From contig CAZENE010000006.1 in NCBI GenBank assembly GCA_964513565.1, forward strand, positions 1-64,000: a stretch of 64,000 nt of DNA, written 5' to 3'. This document shows, piece after piece, positions 9,227 to 17,449 of the stretch (position 1 is the stretch's first letter; every line of letters begins with the position of its first letter). The notes beneath the pieces were generated by a model. The model was not told the DNA's origin. It ran no database searches and saw nothing but the letters and a program-made list of their open reading frames with translations. This stretch comes from Delta-02 sp964513565. Its GTDB lineage: Bacteria > Desulfobacterota > Syntrophorhabdia > Syntrophorhabdales > Syntrophorhabdaceae. The translations under genes were made by a program, and so were the position numbers.

Positions 9227-9781
9227 TTATGCTGTGCGTATATCGTTAAGGTCGAATATCGATTTAAATATATAGCCTTTTGATTCGATCGCTTCTTTAC
9301 CGCCATCGAGACGGTCAAGAATTGCGATGACAGCTTTGACCGCATATCCTTCCTTTTCAACCGCCTCGATCGCCTTCAAAGAAGATCCCCCCGTCGTTAC
9401 GACGTCTTCAAGGATAACGACATTCATACCCCTCGTCAGGTTCCTGCCGCCCTCGATCCACTGATTTGTCCCGTGCCCCTTGGGTTCCTTCCTTATGAGA
9501 AAACCCATAAGGCTGTCCTTGTTCCCGTATGCGAAAAGGACGACGGATGAAACAAGCGGGTCCCCCCCGACGCTCACGCCGCCCACGGCATCGATCCCCG
9601 GGACATCGCGGACCATTTCGTACATCAGCTTGCCGGCAAGGTACATGCCCTTGGGATTCAAGGTGGTTTCCTTGGCGTCGATGTAAAAGCTGCTCTTCTT
9701 TCCGCTCACCAGGGTAAATTCGCCTTCTTCGTAGGATAATTCTTTCAGGATCTTAAGAAGTCTTGCTCGGTCTTCCGTCAT
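9227..9781 (-). CDS. pyrE: Orotate phosphoribosyltransferase
   Basis: A 184-residue type I phosphoribosyltransferase that joins orotate to PRPP to give OMP in pyrimidine synthesis. The PRPP-binding loop is 'VVILEDVVTTGGSSLKA' (the 13-residue E-D-V-x-T-T-G-G motif), preceded by 'GVSVGGDPL' and by the flexible loop with 'GFLIRKEPKGHG'. The lysine-rich beta-hood 'VSGKKSSFYIDAKETTLNPKG' at residues about 22-42 is typical of the archaeal/bacterial short PyrE type. It converges on engB with a gap of only 12 bases and I see no clear terminator there. Confidence 0.93.
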   Translation of the reverse strand: MTEDRARLLKILKELSYEEGEFTLVSGKKSSFYIDAKETTLNPKGMYLAGKLMYEMVRDVPGIDAVGGVSVGGDPLVSSVVLFAYGNKDSLMGFLIRKEPKGHGTNQWIEGGRNLTRGMNVVILEDVVTTGGSSLKAIEAVEKEGYAVKAVIAILDRLDGGKEAIESKGYIFKSIFDLNDIRTA

Positions 9782-9884
9782 CGGAGGGCTCCTTGTCGTA
9801 ACAATTTATTTTGAACGCGATCGAACCTGTTCTGTTGCCGTAACGATACCATGCAACACCGGCCGAATTCAATAAGGACTTATT

Positions 9885-10427
9885 TCAGGTGAGTGCCGAC
9901 AATTCCTCGGTGAAGAATTGAATTATTCCCTCGTCCATCAGGACAATGTCGATCTGTTTCAGGGACGAGGCGTGTTCGGTTAGGTATTGGCCAATTTCGT
10001 TCACGATTATGGTTGCACACCTGTCCTTCGGGAAGCCGAAGATGCCCGCGCTTATGGCCGGCATCGCAATTGACGAAAACCCTTTTTCGGCGGCGAGGGA
10101 CAATACGCTCCTGACCGCCTTTTTTAATTTCGCCTCCTCGCCTCCTTCGCCCCACATGGGGCCCACGGCATGAATGACGTGGCGCGCCTTGAGGCTGCCG
10201 GCGCCCGTCAATGCCGCCCCGCCAACCGGGACATAACCGATCGCGTCGCTCTCATCCTGGATGACGCGGCCGCCTTTCCTGACGATCGCACCCGCAACGC
10301 CGCCTCCATGCCGCAGGTATGAATTGGCCGCGTTGACGATAGCGTCCGTATCGCTTTCCGTCAGGTCCCCGCGCACAACCCTGAGCACTGTCCCCTTATA
10401 CGCTACCTGCTTCAATACCTCTTTCAT
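9885..10427 (-). CDS. Macrodomain protein (O-acetyl-ADP-ribose deacetylase / ADP-ribose hydrolase family)
   Basis: A 180-residue single macrodomain. Family marks: 'LTESDTDAIVNAANSYLRHGGGVAGAI' contains the N-A-A-N substrate loop and the G-G-G-V-A-x-A-I catalytic loop; 'GAGSLKARHVIHAVGPMW' follows, and 'IAMPAISAGIFGFPKD' binds the distal ribose. Bacterial members remove ADP-ribose from O-acetyl-ADP-ribose or from modified proteins and nucleic acids. It sits upstream of pyrE on the same strand with about 100 bases between, and divergent from recG. No toxin-type ART partner (DarT) is visible beside it, so a general housekeeping role is the simpler reading. Confidence 0.92.
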   Translation of the reverse strand: MKEVLKQVAYKGTVLRVVRGDLTESDTDAIVNAANSYLRHGGGVAGAIVRKGGRVIQDESDAIGYVPVGGAALTGAGSLKARHVIHAVGPMWGEGGEEAKLKKAVRSVLSLAAEKGFSSIAMPAISAGIFGFPKDRCATIIVNEIGQYLTEHASSLKQIDIVLMDEGIIQFFTEELSALT

Positions 10428-10450
10428 ATCTCATCTCCCCCTAATTTTTC

Positions 10451-10486
10451 ACTTGAAACCTGAAAACTGAAACTTGAAACCTGAAA
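10451..10486. repeat. Short tandem direct repeat (15 bp, 21-bp period)
   Basis: The 15-mer at 10451-10465 (ACTTGAAACCTGAAA) recurs exactly at 10472-10486, with a further partial copy between, so the tract is a chain of TGAAAC units. It lies between the divergent macrodomain gene and recG. Simple TGAAAC chains of this kind occur between genes in many proteobacterial genomes; function unknown. Confidence 0.7.
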
Positions 10487-10512
10487 CGCTTTTCTGTTTA
10501 TTATATGACGTT

Positions 10513-12615
10513 ATGCTGCAAATCAAAAACTTTGGAGACCCGGTGTTGAAACGGCCCGTGTCGAGCCTTAAAGGCGTGGGGCCCGCCATCGAGAAGAAGA
10601 TGGCCCGAAAAGGCCTGTGCACCGTCGACGACCTCCTGTATTTCGTTCCCGTTCGCTGGCTCGACCGGTCGACGGTCAAGACGATCGGGGAATTGAAGGC
10701 CGGCGATGAATGCAGCGTCGTGGCAACGGTCGATTCGTACCGCTCTATGTTTTTCAGGCACTCGCGGAAAAAAGGCTTCGAGATGATCGTGGGGGATGAA
10801 ACAGGGTATTTGTCCCTCAAGTGGTTCCAGTGGTCCAAAGGCTACCTCAGCCGTATATGCAAGAAGGGCCTCGCGGTGATGGTTTCGGGAAGGGTGGGGC
10901 AATTTGGGGAAACGCTGCAGATCGTGCATCCCGATGTATCCGTCCTGGATACCGATGAAGTCCCCGAAAGAAACCGCCCCGTGGTTCCCGTTTATTCCCA
11001 GATTGAAGGGATCAAACAGGGTTTCGTCCGCAATATAATTGCGGAAGCTGTCAAAGTGTCGGACACAGCGCTTCTCTCCGTCATTCCGCCTGAGACCGAA
11101 GGCGAATACGGTTTGATACCGCTTGATCAGGCGATAAGATGCGTCCATGGGATGGACGGCACGGATGCCAGCGTTACGGATATGAACGAGTGCGTCCGGC
11201 GAATGGTCCTCGAGGAGTACCTGCAGTTCCAGATATCGCTGATGGCAAAAAAAAGAAAGGCCCAAGCCCAAAAAGGAATAGCATTTACCGGCGGCGGCGC
11301 CCTTTTGGACAGATTTTTGAAAAACCTTGGATTTCCCCTGACGAGTTCCCAGGAGCGCGTGATAGCGGAGATAATATCCGACATGAAACGCCCCGTGCCG
11401 ATGAACAGGCTTCTGCAAGGGGACGTCGGGTCCGGGAAAACCGTTTGCGCAGTCGCCGGTGCGTGCACAGCGATTGATAATGGTTACCAGGTCGCCTTTA
11501 TGGCGCCGACGGAGATACTCGCCGAGCAGCACTACCTGAATGTTCACCGATGGTTCGCGGAACTCGGGATCCCTGTCGTACTACTCAAGGGGGGACTGGG
11601 AAGCCAGCGAAAAGGCGTCCTCGACGACATACGCTCGGGGTCAGTGCCGGTAGTTATCGGGACGCATGCGATGATTCAGTCCGATGTGGACTTTTCGAGG
11701 CTCGGCTTTGTCATAATCGACGAGCAGCACCGTTTCGGAGTCGAACAGCGCAAAAAACTTAAGGCGAAATCGCGCCGCCCCGATGTCCTCAACATGACGG
11801 CCACGCCCATTCCCCGGACGCTTTCCATGGTCGTTTACGGGGATCTCGATGTGTCGGTCATAGACACGATGCCGGCAGGCAGGCAAAAAGTTGCCACAAA
11901 GGTATTGCCGGAGAGGGGCAGGGACAGGGCACGCGCCCTGATCGAAAAAGAATTGAAGGCGGGCCACGGGGTATTCATTGTCTACCCGGTTATTGACGAA
12001 TCGGAAATGTCGGGGGTCCGTGATGCCAGGTCCATGGCGGCGCATTTGCAGGCGTCGGTCTTCCCCGACTACAGGATCTCTCTTTTGCACGGCAGGATGA
12101 ACGCCCGGGAAAAGGAAGACGCCATGTATGCTTTCCGAAACGGCGATATCGATATCCTGGTTTGTACGACGGTTATCGAAGTGGGGATCGACGTGCCGCG
12201 CGCCACGATGATCGTCGTCGAGAATGCGGAACGTTTCGGCCTGTCGCAGCTGCACCAGTTGAGGGGCAGGGTAGGCAGGGGCCGGCTTCCGTCCACATGC
12301 CTCCTTCTTACCGCGGAAGAGAGGACCCGACTGGCGGCCCAAAGATTGCGGATCATGGAAAAAACCGGCGACGGTTTCGTTATTGCCGAGGAGGACTTGA
12401 GAATACGGGGGGTTGGTGATATGCTCGGTATACGGCAATCCGGATTGCCGCCTTTCAGGATTGGGGATATTATTAAAGATATCGATCTCATGACGCGGGC
12501 GCGGAGGATAGCCGGGGAGTATACCGCGCGTCTTTCCGATGGGAAGCTTTTAAGAGCTCTCGCCGGGATCGGCGGCCGCTTCGAAGATGTGCGAGGCCTG
12601 TCGGGGATTGCCTGA
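10513..12615 (+). CDS. recG: ATP-dependent DNA helicase RecG
   Basis: A superfamily 2 helicase that remodels stalled replication forks and Holliday junctions. The N-terminal wedge/OB region begins with 'VSSLKGVGPAIEKKMARKG' (HhH-like), followed by the helicase core with Walker A 'LLQGDVGSGKTVCA', motif Ia 'MAPTEILAEQHY', DEQH box 'VIIDEQHRFGVEQRKKL', motif III 'MTATPIPRT' and motif VI 'QLRGRVGRG'. I chose the ATG at 10513 (about 700 residues, the family norm) over a TTG at 10474 that falls inside the repeat; neither has a good ribosome site. It is followed by pyk 13 bases later. Confidence 0.95.
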   Translation: MLQIKNFGDPVLKRPVSSLKGVGPAIEKKMARKGLCTVDDLLYFVPVRWLDRSTVKTIGELKAGDECSVVATVDSYRSMFFRHSRKKGFEMIVGDETGYLSLKWFQWSKGYLSRICKKGLAVMVSGRVGQFGETLQIVHPDVSVLDTDEVPERNRPVVPVYSQIEGIKQGFVRNIIAEAVKVSDTALLSVIPPETEGEYGLIPLDQAIRCVHGMDGTDASVTDMNECVRRMVLEEYLQFQISLMAKKRKAQAQKGIAFTGGGALLDRFLKNLGFPLTSSQERVIAEIISDMKRPVPMNRLLQGDVGSGKTVCAVAGACTAIDNGYQVAFMAPTEILAEQHYLNVHRWFAELGIPVVLLKGGLGSQRKGVLDDIRSGSVPVVIGTHAMIQSDVDFSRLGFVIIDEQHRFGVEQRKKLKAKSRRPDVLNMTATPIPRTLSMVVYGDLDVSVIDTMPAGRQKVATKVLPERGRDRARALIEKELKAGHGVFIVYPVIDESEMSGVRDARSMAAHLQASVFPDYRISLLHGRMNAREKEDAMYAFRNGDIDILVCTTVIEVGIDVPRATMIVVENAERFGLSQLHQLRGRVGRGRLPSTCLLLTAEERTRLAAQRLRIMEKTGDGFVIAEEDLRIRGVGDMLGIRQSGLPPFRIGDIIKDIDLMTRARRIAGEYTARLSDGKLLRALAGIGGRFEDVRGLSGIA

Positions 12616-12628
12616 AGAGGGGGACATT

Positions 12629-14056
12629 ATGAGGAAGACCAGGATAGTATGCACGCTGGGGCCATCAACCCAGGGCAGGAAAGCCCTGGAAACACTGATC
12701 ATGAAAGGCATGGATGTAGCCCGCCTCAATTTTTCGCACGGCGATCACGAATCCCACGGGTCCCTGATCCGGAATATCAGAATTGTCGAGAAAAAGCTAC
12801 AAAGGCGCTTGGCGATACTTCAGGACCTTCAGGGGATAAAGATCCGGGTGGGCTCCCTGCAGGGCGGGAAGATGGCCTTGCAGAACGGGCGTTCCGTGTC
12901 TATCCGTACCGGGGAATGCAACTCAGGATACGACTGTATCCCTATAGATTATCCATGGCTGATCAATGACGCCCGTCCCGGGGATATCATCCTGCTCGAT
13001 GACGGGCTTATCCAGCTTAAGGTCACCCGCCAGTCGCAAGCGTCGCTTGACGCGGTGGTGATAGAGGGGGGTATTCTCAAAGAAAAAAAAGGCGTCAATC
13101 TCCCCGGCATGAATGTCAGCGCCCCGTTTTTCACCGATAAGGACAGGGCCGACCTCGAGTTCGGCATCCGTATGGGGGTTGATTATGTCGCGCTGTCCTT
13201 TGTCAGGAGCGCCGAGGATGTCCGGCAGGTCAAGGACTGGCTGACGGGACGCGGCACAACCATCCCGCTTATTGCGAAGATAGAAAAGGAAGAAGCGATA
13301 CGCAACATTGATGCGATCCTTGAACTTGTCGACGGGATTATGGTCGCGCGCGGCGACCTCGGCATCGAGGTCCCGCTCGAAGAGGTCCCCGTCTTCCAGA
13401 AGATACTGATCGACAAGGCGAATGGTGCACGGAAAAGCGTAATTACAGCCACGCAAATGCTCGAATCGATGACAGGGCATTCCCGTCCCACGCGGGCGGA
13501 AGCCACCGATGTTGCGAATGCTGTGATCGACGGCAGTGATGCACTGATGCTCTCTGGGGAGACGGCGGCGGGAAGATTCCCCTTTGATGCTGTGAATGTG
13601 ATGGACCGAATTATAACCATTACCGAGGAACGTATGCCGGGTGGTAACGAAAGGGTGGTCCGGCAAAGCCCTATCGTTTCCGATTTTCCCGAAACGATCG
13701 CGGAAGGGGCGACACGGGCAGCCGAGGAATTGTCTGCCCGGTGTATCCTGGCTTTCACCATGACGGGGTCTACCGCCAGGCTTATTTCAAAATTCAGGCC
13801 ATCGATGCCGGTTGTAGCCGTTTCACCGGATGAGAGGGTGGTGCGGCGCATGAGCCTTTACCGCGGCGTGATACCGTTTCAGGTCAAAAGGATCACGAAT
13901 ACGGACAGAATGATCGAGGAGGTGGACCGGTTTCTCGTCGACAGGGGATATGCATCGACCGGCGATGTCGTCGTCCTCGTTGCGGGGCATCCTCTCGCGG
14001 CCACCAGCAGGACGAACTTCATGAAATTGCATCGTGTGCAGACAACAGAAGACTGA
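12629..14056 (+). CDS. pyk: Pyruvate kinase
   Basis: A 475-residue pyruvate kinase converting PEP and ADP to pyruvate and ATP. It starts 'MRKTRIVCTLGPST' at an ATG preceded by GAGGGGGAC. The substrate region has 'ARLNFSHGDH', the active-site lysine is in 'LIAKIEKEEAI', followed by 'IMVARGDLGIEVP' and 'ITATQMLESM' with 'SGETAAGRFP'. A C-terminal regulatory domain is present ('ARCILAFTMTGSTARLISKFRP'). It lies directly after recG and may be co-transcribed with it. The opposite reaction is covered by PEP synthase at 29336. Confidence 0.96.
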   Translation: MRKTRIVCTLGPSTQGRKALETLIMKGMDVARLNFSHGDHESHGSLIRNIRIVEKKLQRRLAILQDLQGIKIRVGSLQGGKMALQNGRSVSIRTGECNSGYDCIPIDYPWLINDARPGDIILLDDGLIQLKVTRQSQASLDAVVIEGGILKEKKGVNLPGMNVSAPFFTDKDRADLEFGIRMGVDYVALSFVRSAEDVRQVKDWLTGRGTTIPLIAKIEKEEAIRNIDAILELVDGIMVARGDLGIEVPLEEVPVFQKILIDKANGARKSVITATQMLESMTGHSRPTRAEATDVANAVIDGSDALMLSGETAAGRFPFDAVNVMDRIITITEERMPGGNERVVRQSPIVSDFPETIAEGATRAAEELSARCILAFTMTGSTARLISKFRPSMPVVAVSPDERVVRRMSLYRGVIPFQVKRITNTDRMIEEVDRFLVDRGYASTGDVVVLVAGHPLAATSRTNFMKLHRVQTTED

Positions 14057-14068
14057 CGGTTCTCTGTC

Positions 14069-14088
14069 ATTCCTACGAAGGCAGGAAT
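14069..14088. repeat. Short palindromic element between convergent genes
   Basis: ATTCCT-ACGAAGGC-AGGAAT forms an imperfect stem-loop of the 'gtcattcct...aggaatc' kind that is widely dispersed in proteobacterial genomes. It is followed by pyrimidine-rich copies of 'cgtcactcc'. Placed between the ends of pyk and the convergent nucleotidyltransferase gene, it could also stop transcription, although there is no T tract. Confidence 0.5.
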
Positions 14089-14143
14089 CACCCGCCCCGC
14101 CCGTCACTCCGCCCGCCAGCCGTCACTCCACCCCCCATCGAGG

Positions 14144-15526
14144 TTATTCAAGGTAGAGGTCGCCGTCGATGATTAGGTCTCTCCCTTTGAGCTTTTCGGC
14201 GATATCCTCGGGTCCCAGGGCAAAAAGCGGGCTTATCTCTACCCGGGCATTATCGGGAACGGCAAAACCTGCTTTCCGGAGCCAAAAGCGGTGGAGGTTA
14301 AGGAGTGCCGTCCGTGCTGTTTCGGGCGAATCATCGCCGTCCCTGTTCTTAACGGGTGCGAACTCCTCGTCCCGGTTTATTTCCATACAGCATGTATGTT
14401 TCGCAAAAGGTATTGCATCAAAAACAAATGTCTCGAATTTCCACACGTCGACAGATGCCGGTTTCCAGTCAGACGAGATAACATATGCCGATTTCTTTGC
14501 GCAATGATACGGCAGGCCGAAACCGTCCCTGTTGAGTTCCTTTATGAAGGACAGGGAGAAGATATGGATAGCGGTATTCCCGGCCCAGTAAAGAATATTC
14601 CCGTTGTGATCGAGGGCGGACATATATCTCTCATCAAGGTCGCTGTACTCCGCAATGGCATCTTTACCGTTAAGCCTGAGATATACGCCGACCTTTTCCT
14701 TCACGCTTCTGCGCCGGACAACTTTTGTCGACATCTGTGAATGGGCCAGGCGGTGATATCCCAGAAAGAGGGTATCTGCGATCCTTACAAGGGGGTTGTC
14801 CACCTGGCAGTAAAATAATTCTTCGTAACCCGATTCGAACAAACGCGTCAGGAGTCCGGAATCGGACAGTGCCTTAAGGGAGCCGCCATGGCCGTTGGGG
14901 CTCGTATAAAGATGGACCTTGTCCTTCAGGATAAGCCTTCCATCAAGAGAGACAGCCGGCAGAACACCCTGAGGAAAAAAATGGACCGATTGGGCATTGA
15001 GGCCGAAGAACCTGTTCTGTTTGAAAAACCGGATCGTGTCGTCATGGTTATCCGTGCTTGTCATGATCAAAAGCGGTATCGTGACCGAGAAGCGGTTGGA
15101 CAGGGCCCGGACCTGCTCGGCCAGAAGCTGGAAAAGGCTCTTCCCTTTGATGGGCGATAGCGGAAACGTCCCCTTTGGGCCTTCAAACCCGAGACGCGAC
15201 CCCTGTCCTCCGGCCACAATGAGGACGGCGACCTTTTGCCCGCGCAACAAAGCTTCCCCCTGCGCGACGGCTGTCAACCTATCTGCATCCTGCCCAACGT
15301 CCTTGGGGATGCAGATCACATCGGGCGGTGCGATCGCAGCGGGACCGGCGTGATCTAACGCGGCATCACAAAATTTCTTGTATAGTTTGAAGGTAAGATG
15401 AAAGTCCAGTCCGCCGTTCGGCCCGAGGAAGGCCTGTCTTTGAGGAAAAGAGAGCGCCCTGTAATGATCCAGGATATGATGTTGGTCGAATAGTTCAAGG
15501 GTCCTTAAAAATTCCTGCTCGGTCAT
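14144..15526 (-). CDS. UDP-sugar pyrophosphorylase, UAP1/UGP2 (eukaryotic-type) family
   Basis: A 460-residue UDPGP-family nucleotidyltransferase. The nucleotide-binding signature 'AGGQGSRLGFEGPKGT' is at residues 105-120, followed by 'IPLLIMTSTDNHD', 'FFPQGVLPAVS' and the uridine/sugar loop 'SPNGHGGSLKAL', with 'YCQVDNPLV' after it. This arrangement is that of eukaryotic UAP1 (UDP-N-acetylhexosamine pyrophosphorylase) rather than of bacterial GlmU or GalU. It makes UDP-GlcNAc or UDP-Glc from the sugar-1-phosphate and UTP. The sugar cannot be fixed by eye. Its product would feed the O-antigen enzymes at the left of the window, but this link is inference. Confidence 0.85.
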   Translation of the reverse strand: MTEQEFLRTLELFDQHHILDHYRALSFPQRQAFLGPNGGLDFHLTFKLYKKFCDAALDHAGPAAIAPPDVICIPKDVGQDADRLTAVAQGEALLRGQKVAVLIVAGGQGSRLGFEGPKGTFPLSPIKGKSLFQLLAEQVRALSNRFSVTIPLLIMTSTDNHDDTIRFFKQNRFFGLNAQSVHFFPQGVLPAVSLDGRLILKDKVHLYTSPNGHGGSLKALSDSGLLTRLFESGYEELFYCQVDNPLVRIADTLFLGYHRLAHSQMSTKVVRRRSVKEKVGVYLRLNGKDAIAEYSDLDERYMSALDHNGNILYWAGNTAIHIFSLSFIKELNRDGFGLPYHCAKKSAYVISSDWKPASVDVWKFETFVFDAIPFAKHTCCMEINRDEEFAPVKNRDGDDSPETARTALLNLHRFWLRKAGFAVPDNARVEISPLFALGPEDIAEKLKGRDLIIDGDLYLE

Positions 15527-15727
15527 GCCTTCAAATCCGGGAAATAGCTCATTGGTACAATCTTACAGGTTTTAACGTTGACTGGCAATACTTACCGAAT
15601 GTGAAGCCGGAGAAAGCCCGGTATTTCAAGCCAAATAATCGCCGGCCTTGTTAAGTAAATTTATGTTTGAACGATAATATATTTAGCACCTGAAGGATTG
15701 GACCCCGAACATTATGGAGGCTAGCGT

Positions 15728-16102
15728 ATGAAGGTACTCGTTGTGGACGATTTTGCGACGATGAGAAAGATCATCAAAAATGTATTAAAGCAGATAAATA
15801 TTGACAGCGTCCTGGAGGCCGAGAACGGTAAACACGCTTTGAGGATTCTTGCCGGCGACAGCGTGGATCTTATCATTAGCGACTGGATAATGCCGGAGAT
15901 GACGGGCATCGAATTCCTGAAAGCCTGCAAGGACGATGACAACATCAAGAAGATTCCCTTTATTATGGTCACCGCCGAGGCGCAGAAAGACAATATCATG
16001 GAAGCCATTAAGTCGGGTGTCGACAACTACATCGTTAAACCGTTCACACCTGATAAACTCAGGGAAGCGATAGACAAGGCAAAAGCCAAGGTCGGAAAAT
16101 AA
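15728..16102 (+). CDS. cheY: Chemotaxis-type single-domain response regulator CheY
   Basis: A 124-residue stand-alone receiver domain. The acidic pair D7-D8 ('VLVVDDFATMRKI'), phospho-acceptor D52 ('SDWIMPEMTG'), T82 ('MVTAEA') and K104 ('YIVKPF') are all present. The F-A-T-M-R segment resembles true CheY proteins. A strong GGAGG site precedes the ATG. The next gene is a CheX-type phosphatase, so the pair forms a phospho-signal on/off module without a kinase nearby. Upstream, AACGATAA at 15670-15677 loosely resembles a sigma-28 -10 element, but the -35 part is poor. Confidence 0.92.
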   Translation: MKVLVVDDFATMRKIIKNVLKQINIDSVLEAENGKHALRILAGDSVDLIISDWIMPEMTGIEFLKACKDDDNIKKIPFIMVTAEAQKDNIMEAIKSGVDNYIVKPFTPDKLREAIDKAKAKVGK

Positions 16103-16122
16103 TACAGCGCCGGAGGGAGTCG

Positions 16123-16596
16123 ATGGACGTTAAATATATTAACCCTTTTATTATGGCAGCCCAGTCCGTTTTCAGGACCATGCTGGGAATTGAGGTTACC
16201 TTAAGCAAGCCGGTGATCAAAACAAGCCGCAGCACATCAGGCGAAGTGACCGGCATTATGGGCCTGGTCGGGGATAAAAAGGGTACGATAACCATCAGCT
16301 TTCAGGATAAGGGCGCGTTGTTTATATATAAAACTCTTGTCGGTGATGAGTCCCCGGCTATCAATTCGGATGTCGTGGATGCCATAGGCGAGATAACGAA
16401 TATAATTTCGGGCCAGGCAAGAAAAGAATTTGAGAAGGCGGGAATTAACCTGAAGGCTGCTATTCCCATGGTTATCGTCGGAAAAGACACCGAGCTGAAT
16501 TTTATCACTACTCTGCCGATCGTTCAGTTGCCCTTTAATTTCTCGGTGGGAAACGGAACCCAGGAAGTGATGTTTCTCGACTTTTCTTTTGAGTGA
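16123..16596 (+). CDS. cheX: CheX-type CheY-P phosphatase
   Basis: A 157-residue CheX/CheC-family protein. The catalytic signature E-x2-N is seen at E90-I-T-N93 in 'DAIGEITNIISGQAR'; one such helix is expected for CheX, whereas CheC usually has two. It dephosphorylates CheY-P and so ends the signal. It starts 21 bases after cheY with a GGAGG site and is surely co-transcribed. No che operon, methyl-accepting receptor or flagellar gene lies in the window. Confidence 0.88.
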   Translation: MDVKYINPFIMAAQSVFRTMLGIEVTLSKPVIKTSRSTSGEVTGIMGLVGDKKGTITISFQDKGALFIYKTLVGDESPAINSDVVDAIGEITNIISGQARKEFEKAGINLKAAIPMVIVGKDTELNFITTLPIVQLPFNFSVGNGTQEVMFLDFSFE

Positions 16597-16697
16597 TCAC
16601 GAAACGCTTCTTTAACCACGGTCGTGCGTCGGCCATTTCTCGGCCTGACTCGAGGACCAGGTTCAAATGTTCTATTGATCCAAAATATTTCGTCCGG

Positions 16698-17363
16698 TCA
16701 GGACTTTGCGATCAGGAGGTCAACAAGAGCGGCGAGTCCGGGCAGCTTCTTAAGGTCCAAGGCTATCGCGTCAATAACGTGCTTTCTCGGATCATTTCTC
16801 GACATTTGCAGTTCCAGGCTTTTCAGGTCGATGATGAGGTCCGATCTGAGCGTTGCGGGTATAGAGGCGTCATTGTTTATGAGCATCTCGAGGCTGGCAA
16901 TGACAGGCCTGAGGTCCTCCCGTGCCACCCTATAAGGGGAAGCACTCGATGGTGCATCGGATGGCTGCTGCGCAAAAGCCGGTCCAGGTTCGGAGTGAGG
17001 GACCGAATCGTCAGGCAGGTCGAACTCCATTTCCGGCAAATTTCCGGATTGAGTGGCCTTTTGCGCCCGGTACCTCTGGTACTCGCCGATAATACCGGTC
17101 TCGCCCCCCCTTTCTACATACGCCTCGCCCTCAGAGGTGAGAGCAGCGCTTAATGCGGTGGCATGGTCAAAGGCAAGCAGGACGCAGCCTTTTTCCTCGA
17201 GCAGGTGAGATGCGTCGATGACCCGCTTCTGGTCTTCAATGCCGAGGCTGGCCGCTATGTCGGTGATCGAAATAAACAAGCTCGCATGCCCGTATTTCTC
17301 GACCTCCTCATATGAGGCTGCCAGCAGCAATTCGGCCAATTCTTCCAAACTAAGATCATCCAT
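16698..17363 (-). CDS. Unknown protein with a possible N-terminal winged-helix domain
   Basis: I do not recognise this 221-residue protein. Residues about 1-95 look like a winged helix: 'ITDIAASLGIEDQKRVIDAS', 'HLLEEKGCVLLAF' and 'ALTSEGEAYVERGG' follow the usual helix-turn-helix plus LT-x2-G wing layout. A Ser/Pro-rich linker (about 110-140) leads to a helical C-terminal part (about 150-221) with 'LRSDLIIDLKSLELQM'. It lies 86 bases downstream of atpG on the same strand and may be on the N-ATPase transcript. It has no signal peptide or membrane segment. A regulator is a guess based on the fold pattern only. Confidence 0.6.
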   Translation of the reverse strand: MDDLSLEELAELLLAASYEEVEKYGHASLFISITDIAASLGIEDQKRVIDASHLLEEKGCVLLAFDHATALSAALTSEGEAYVERGGETGIIGEYQRYRAQKATQSGNLPEMEFDLPDDSVPHSEPGPAFAQQPSDAPSSASPYRVAREDLRPVIASLEMLINNDASIPATLRSDLIIDLKSLELQMSRNDPRKHVIDAIALDLKKLPGLAALVDLLIAKS

Positions 17364-17449
17364 ACGAGTGGTTATTATAGCGAGTGATGGTTGAACTGTA
17401 AAGAAAAAGAAACGAAGAAAAATAAGACCGTCATTGCGGGTGACAATGT

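Noticed and set aside
9885..10427. DarTG toxin-antitoxin reading of the macrodomain gene
   Set aside because: No DarT-like ADP-ribosyltransferase lies beside it; the neighbours are pyrE and recG.
11641..12438. Antisense frame of 265 codons in recG
   Set aside because: Shadow of the helicase core, composition unlike a real protein.
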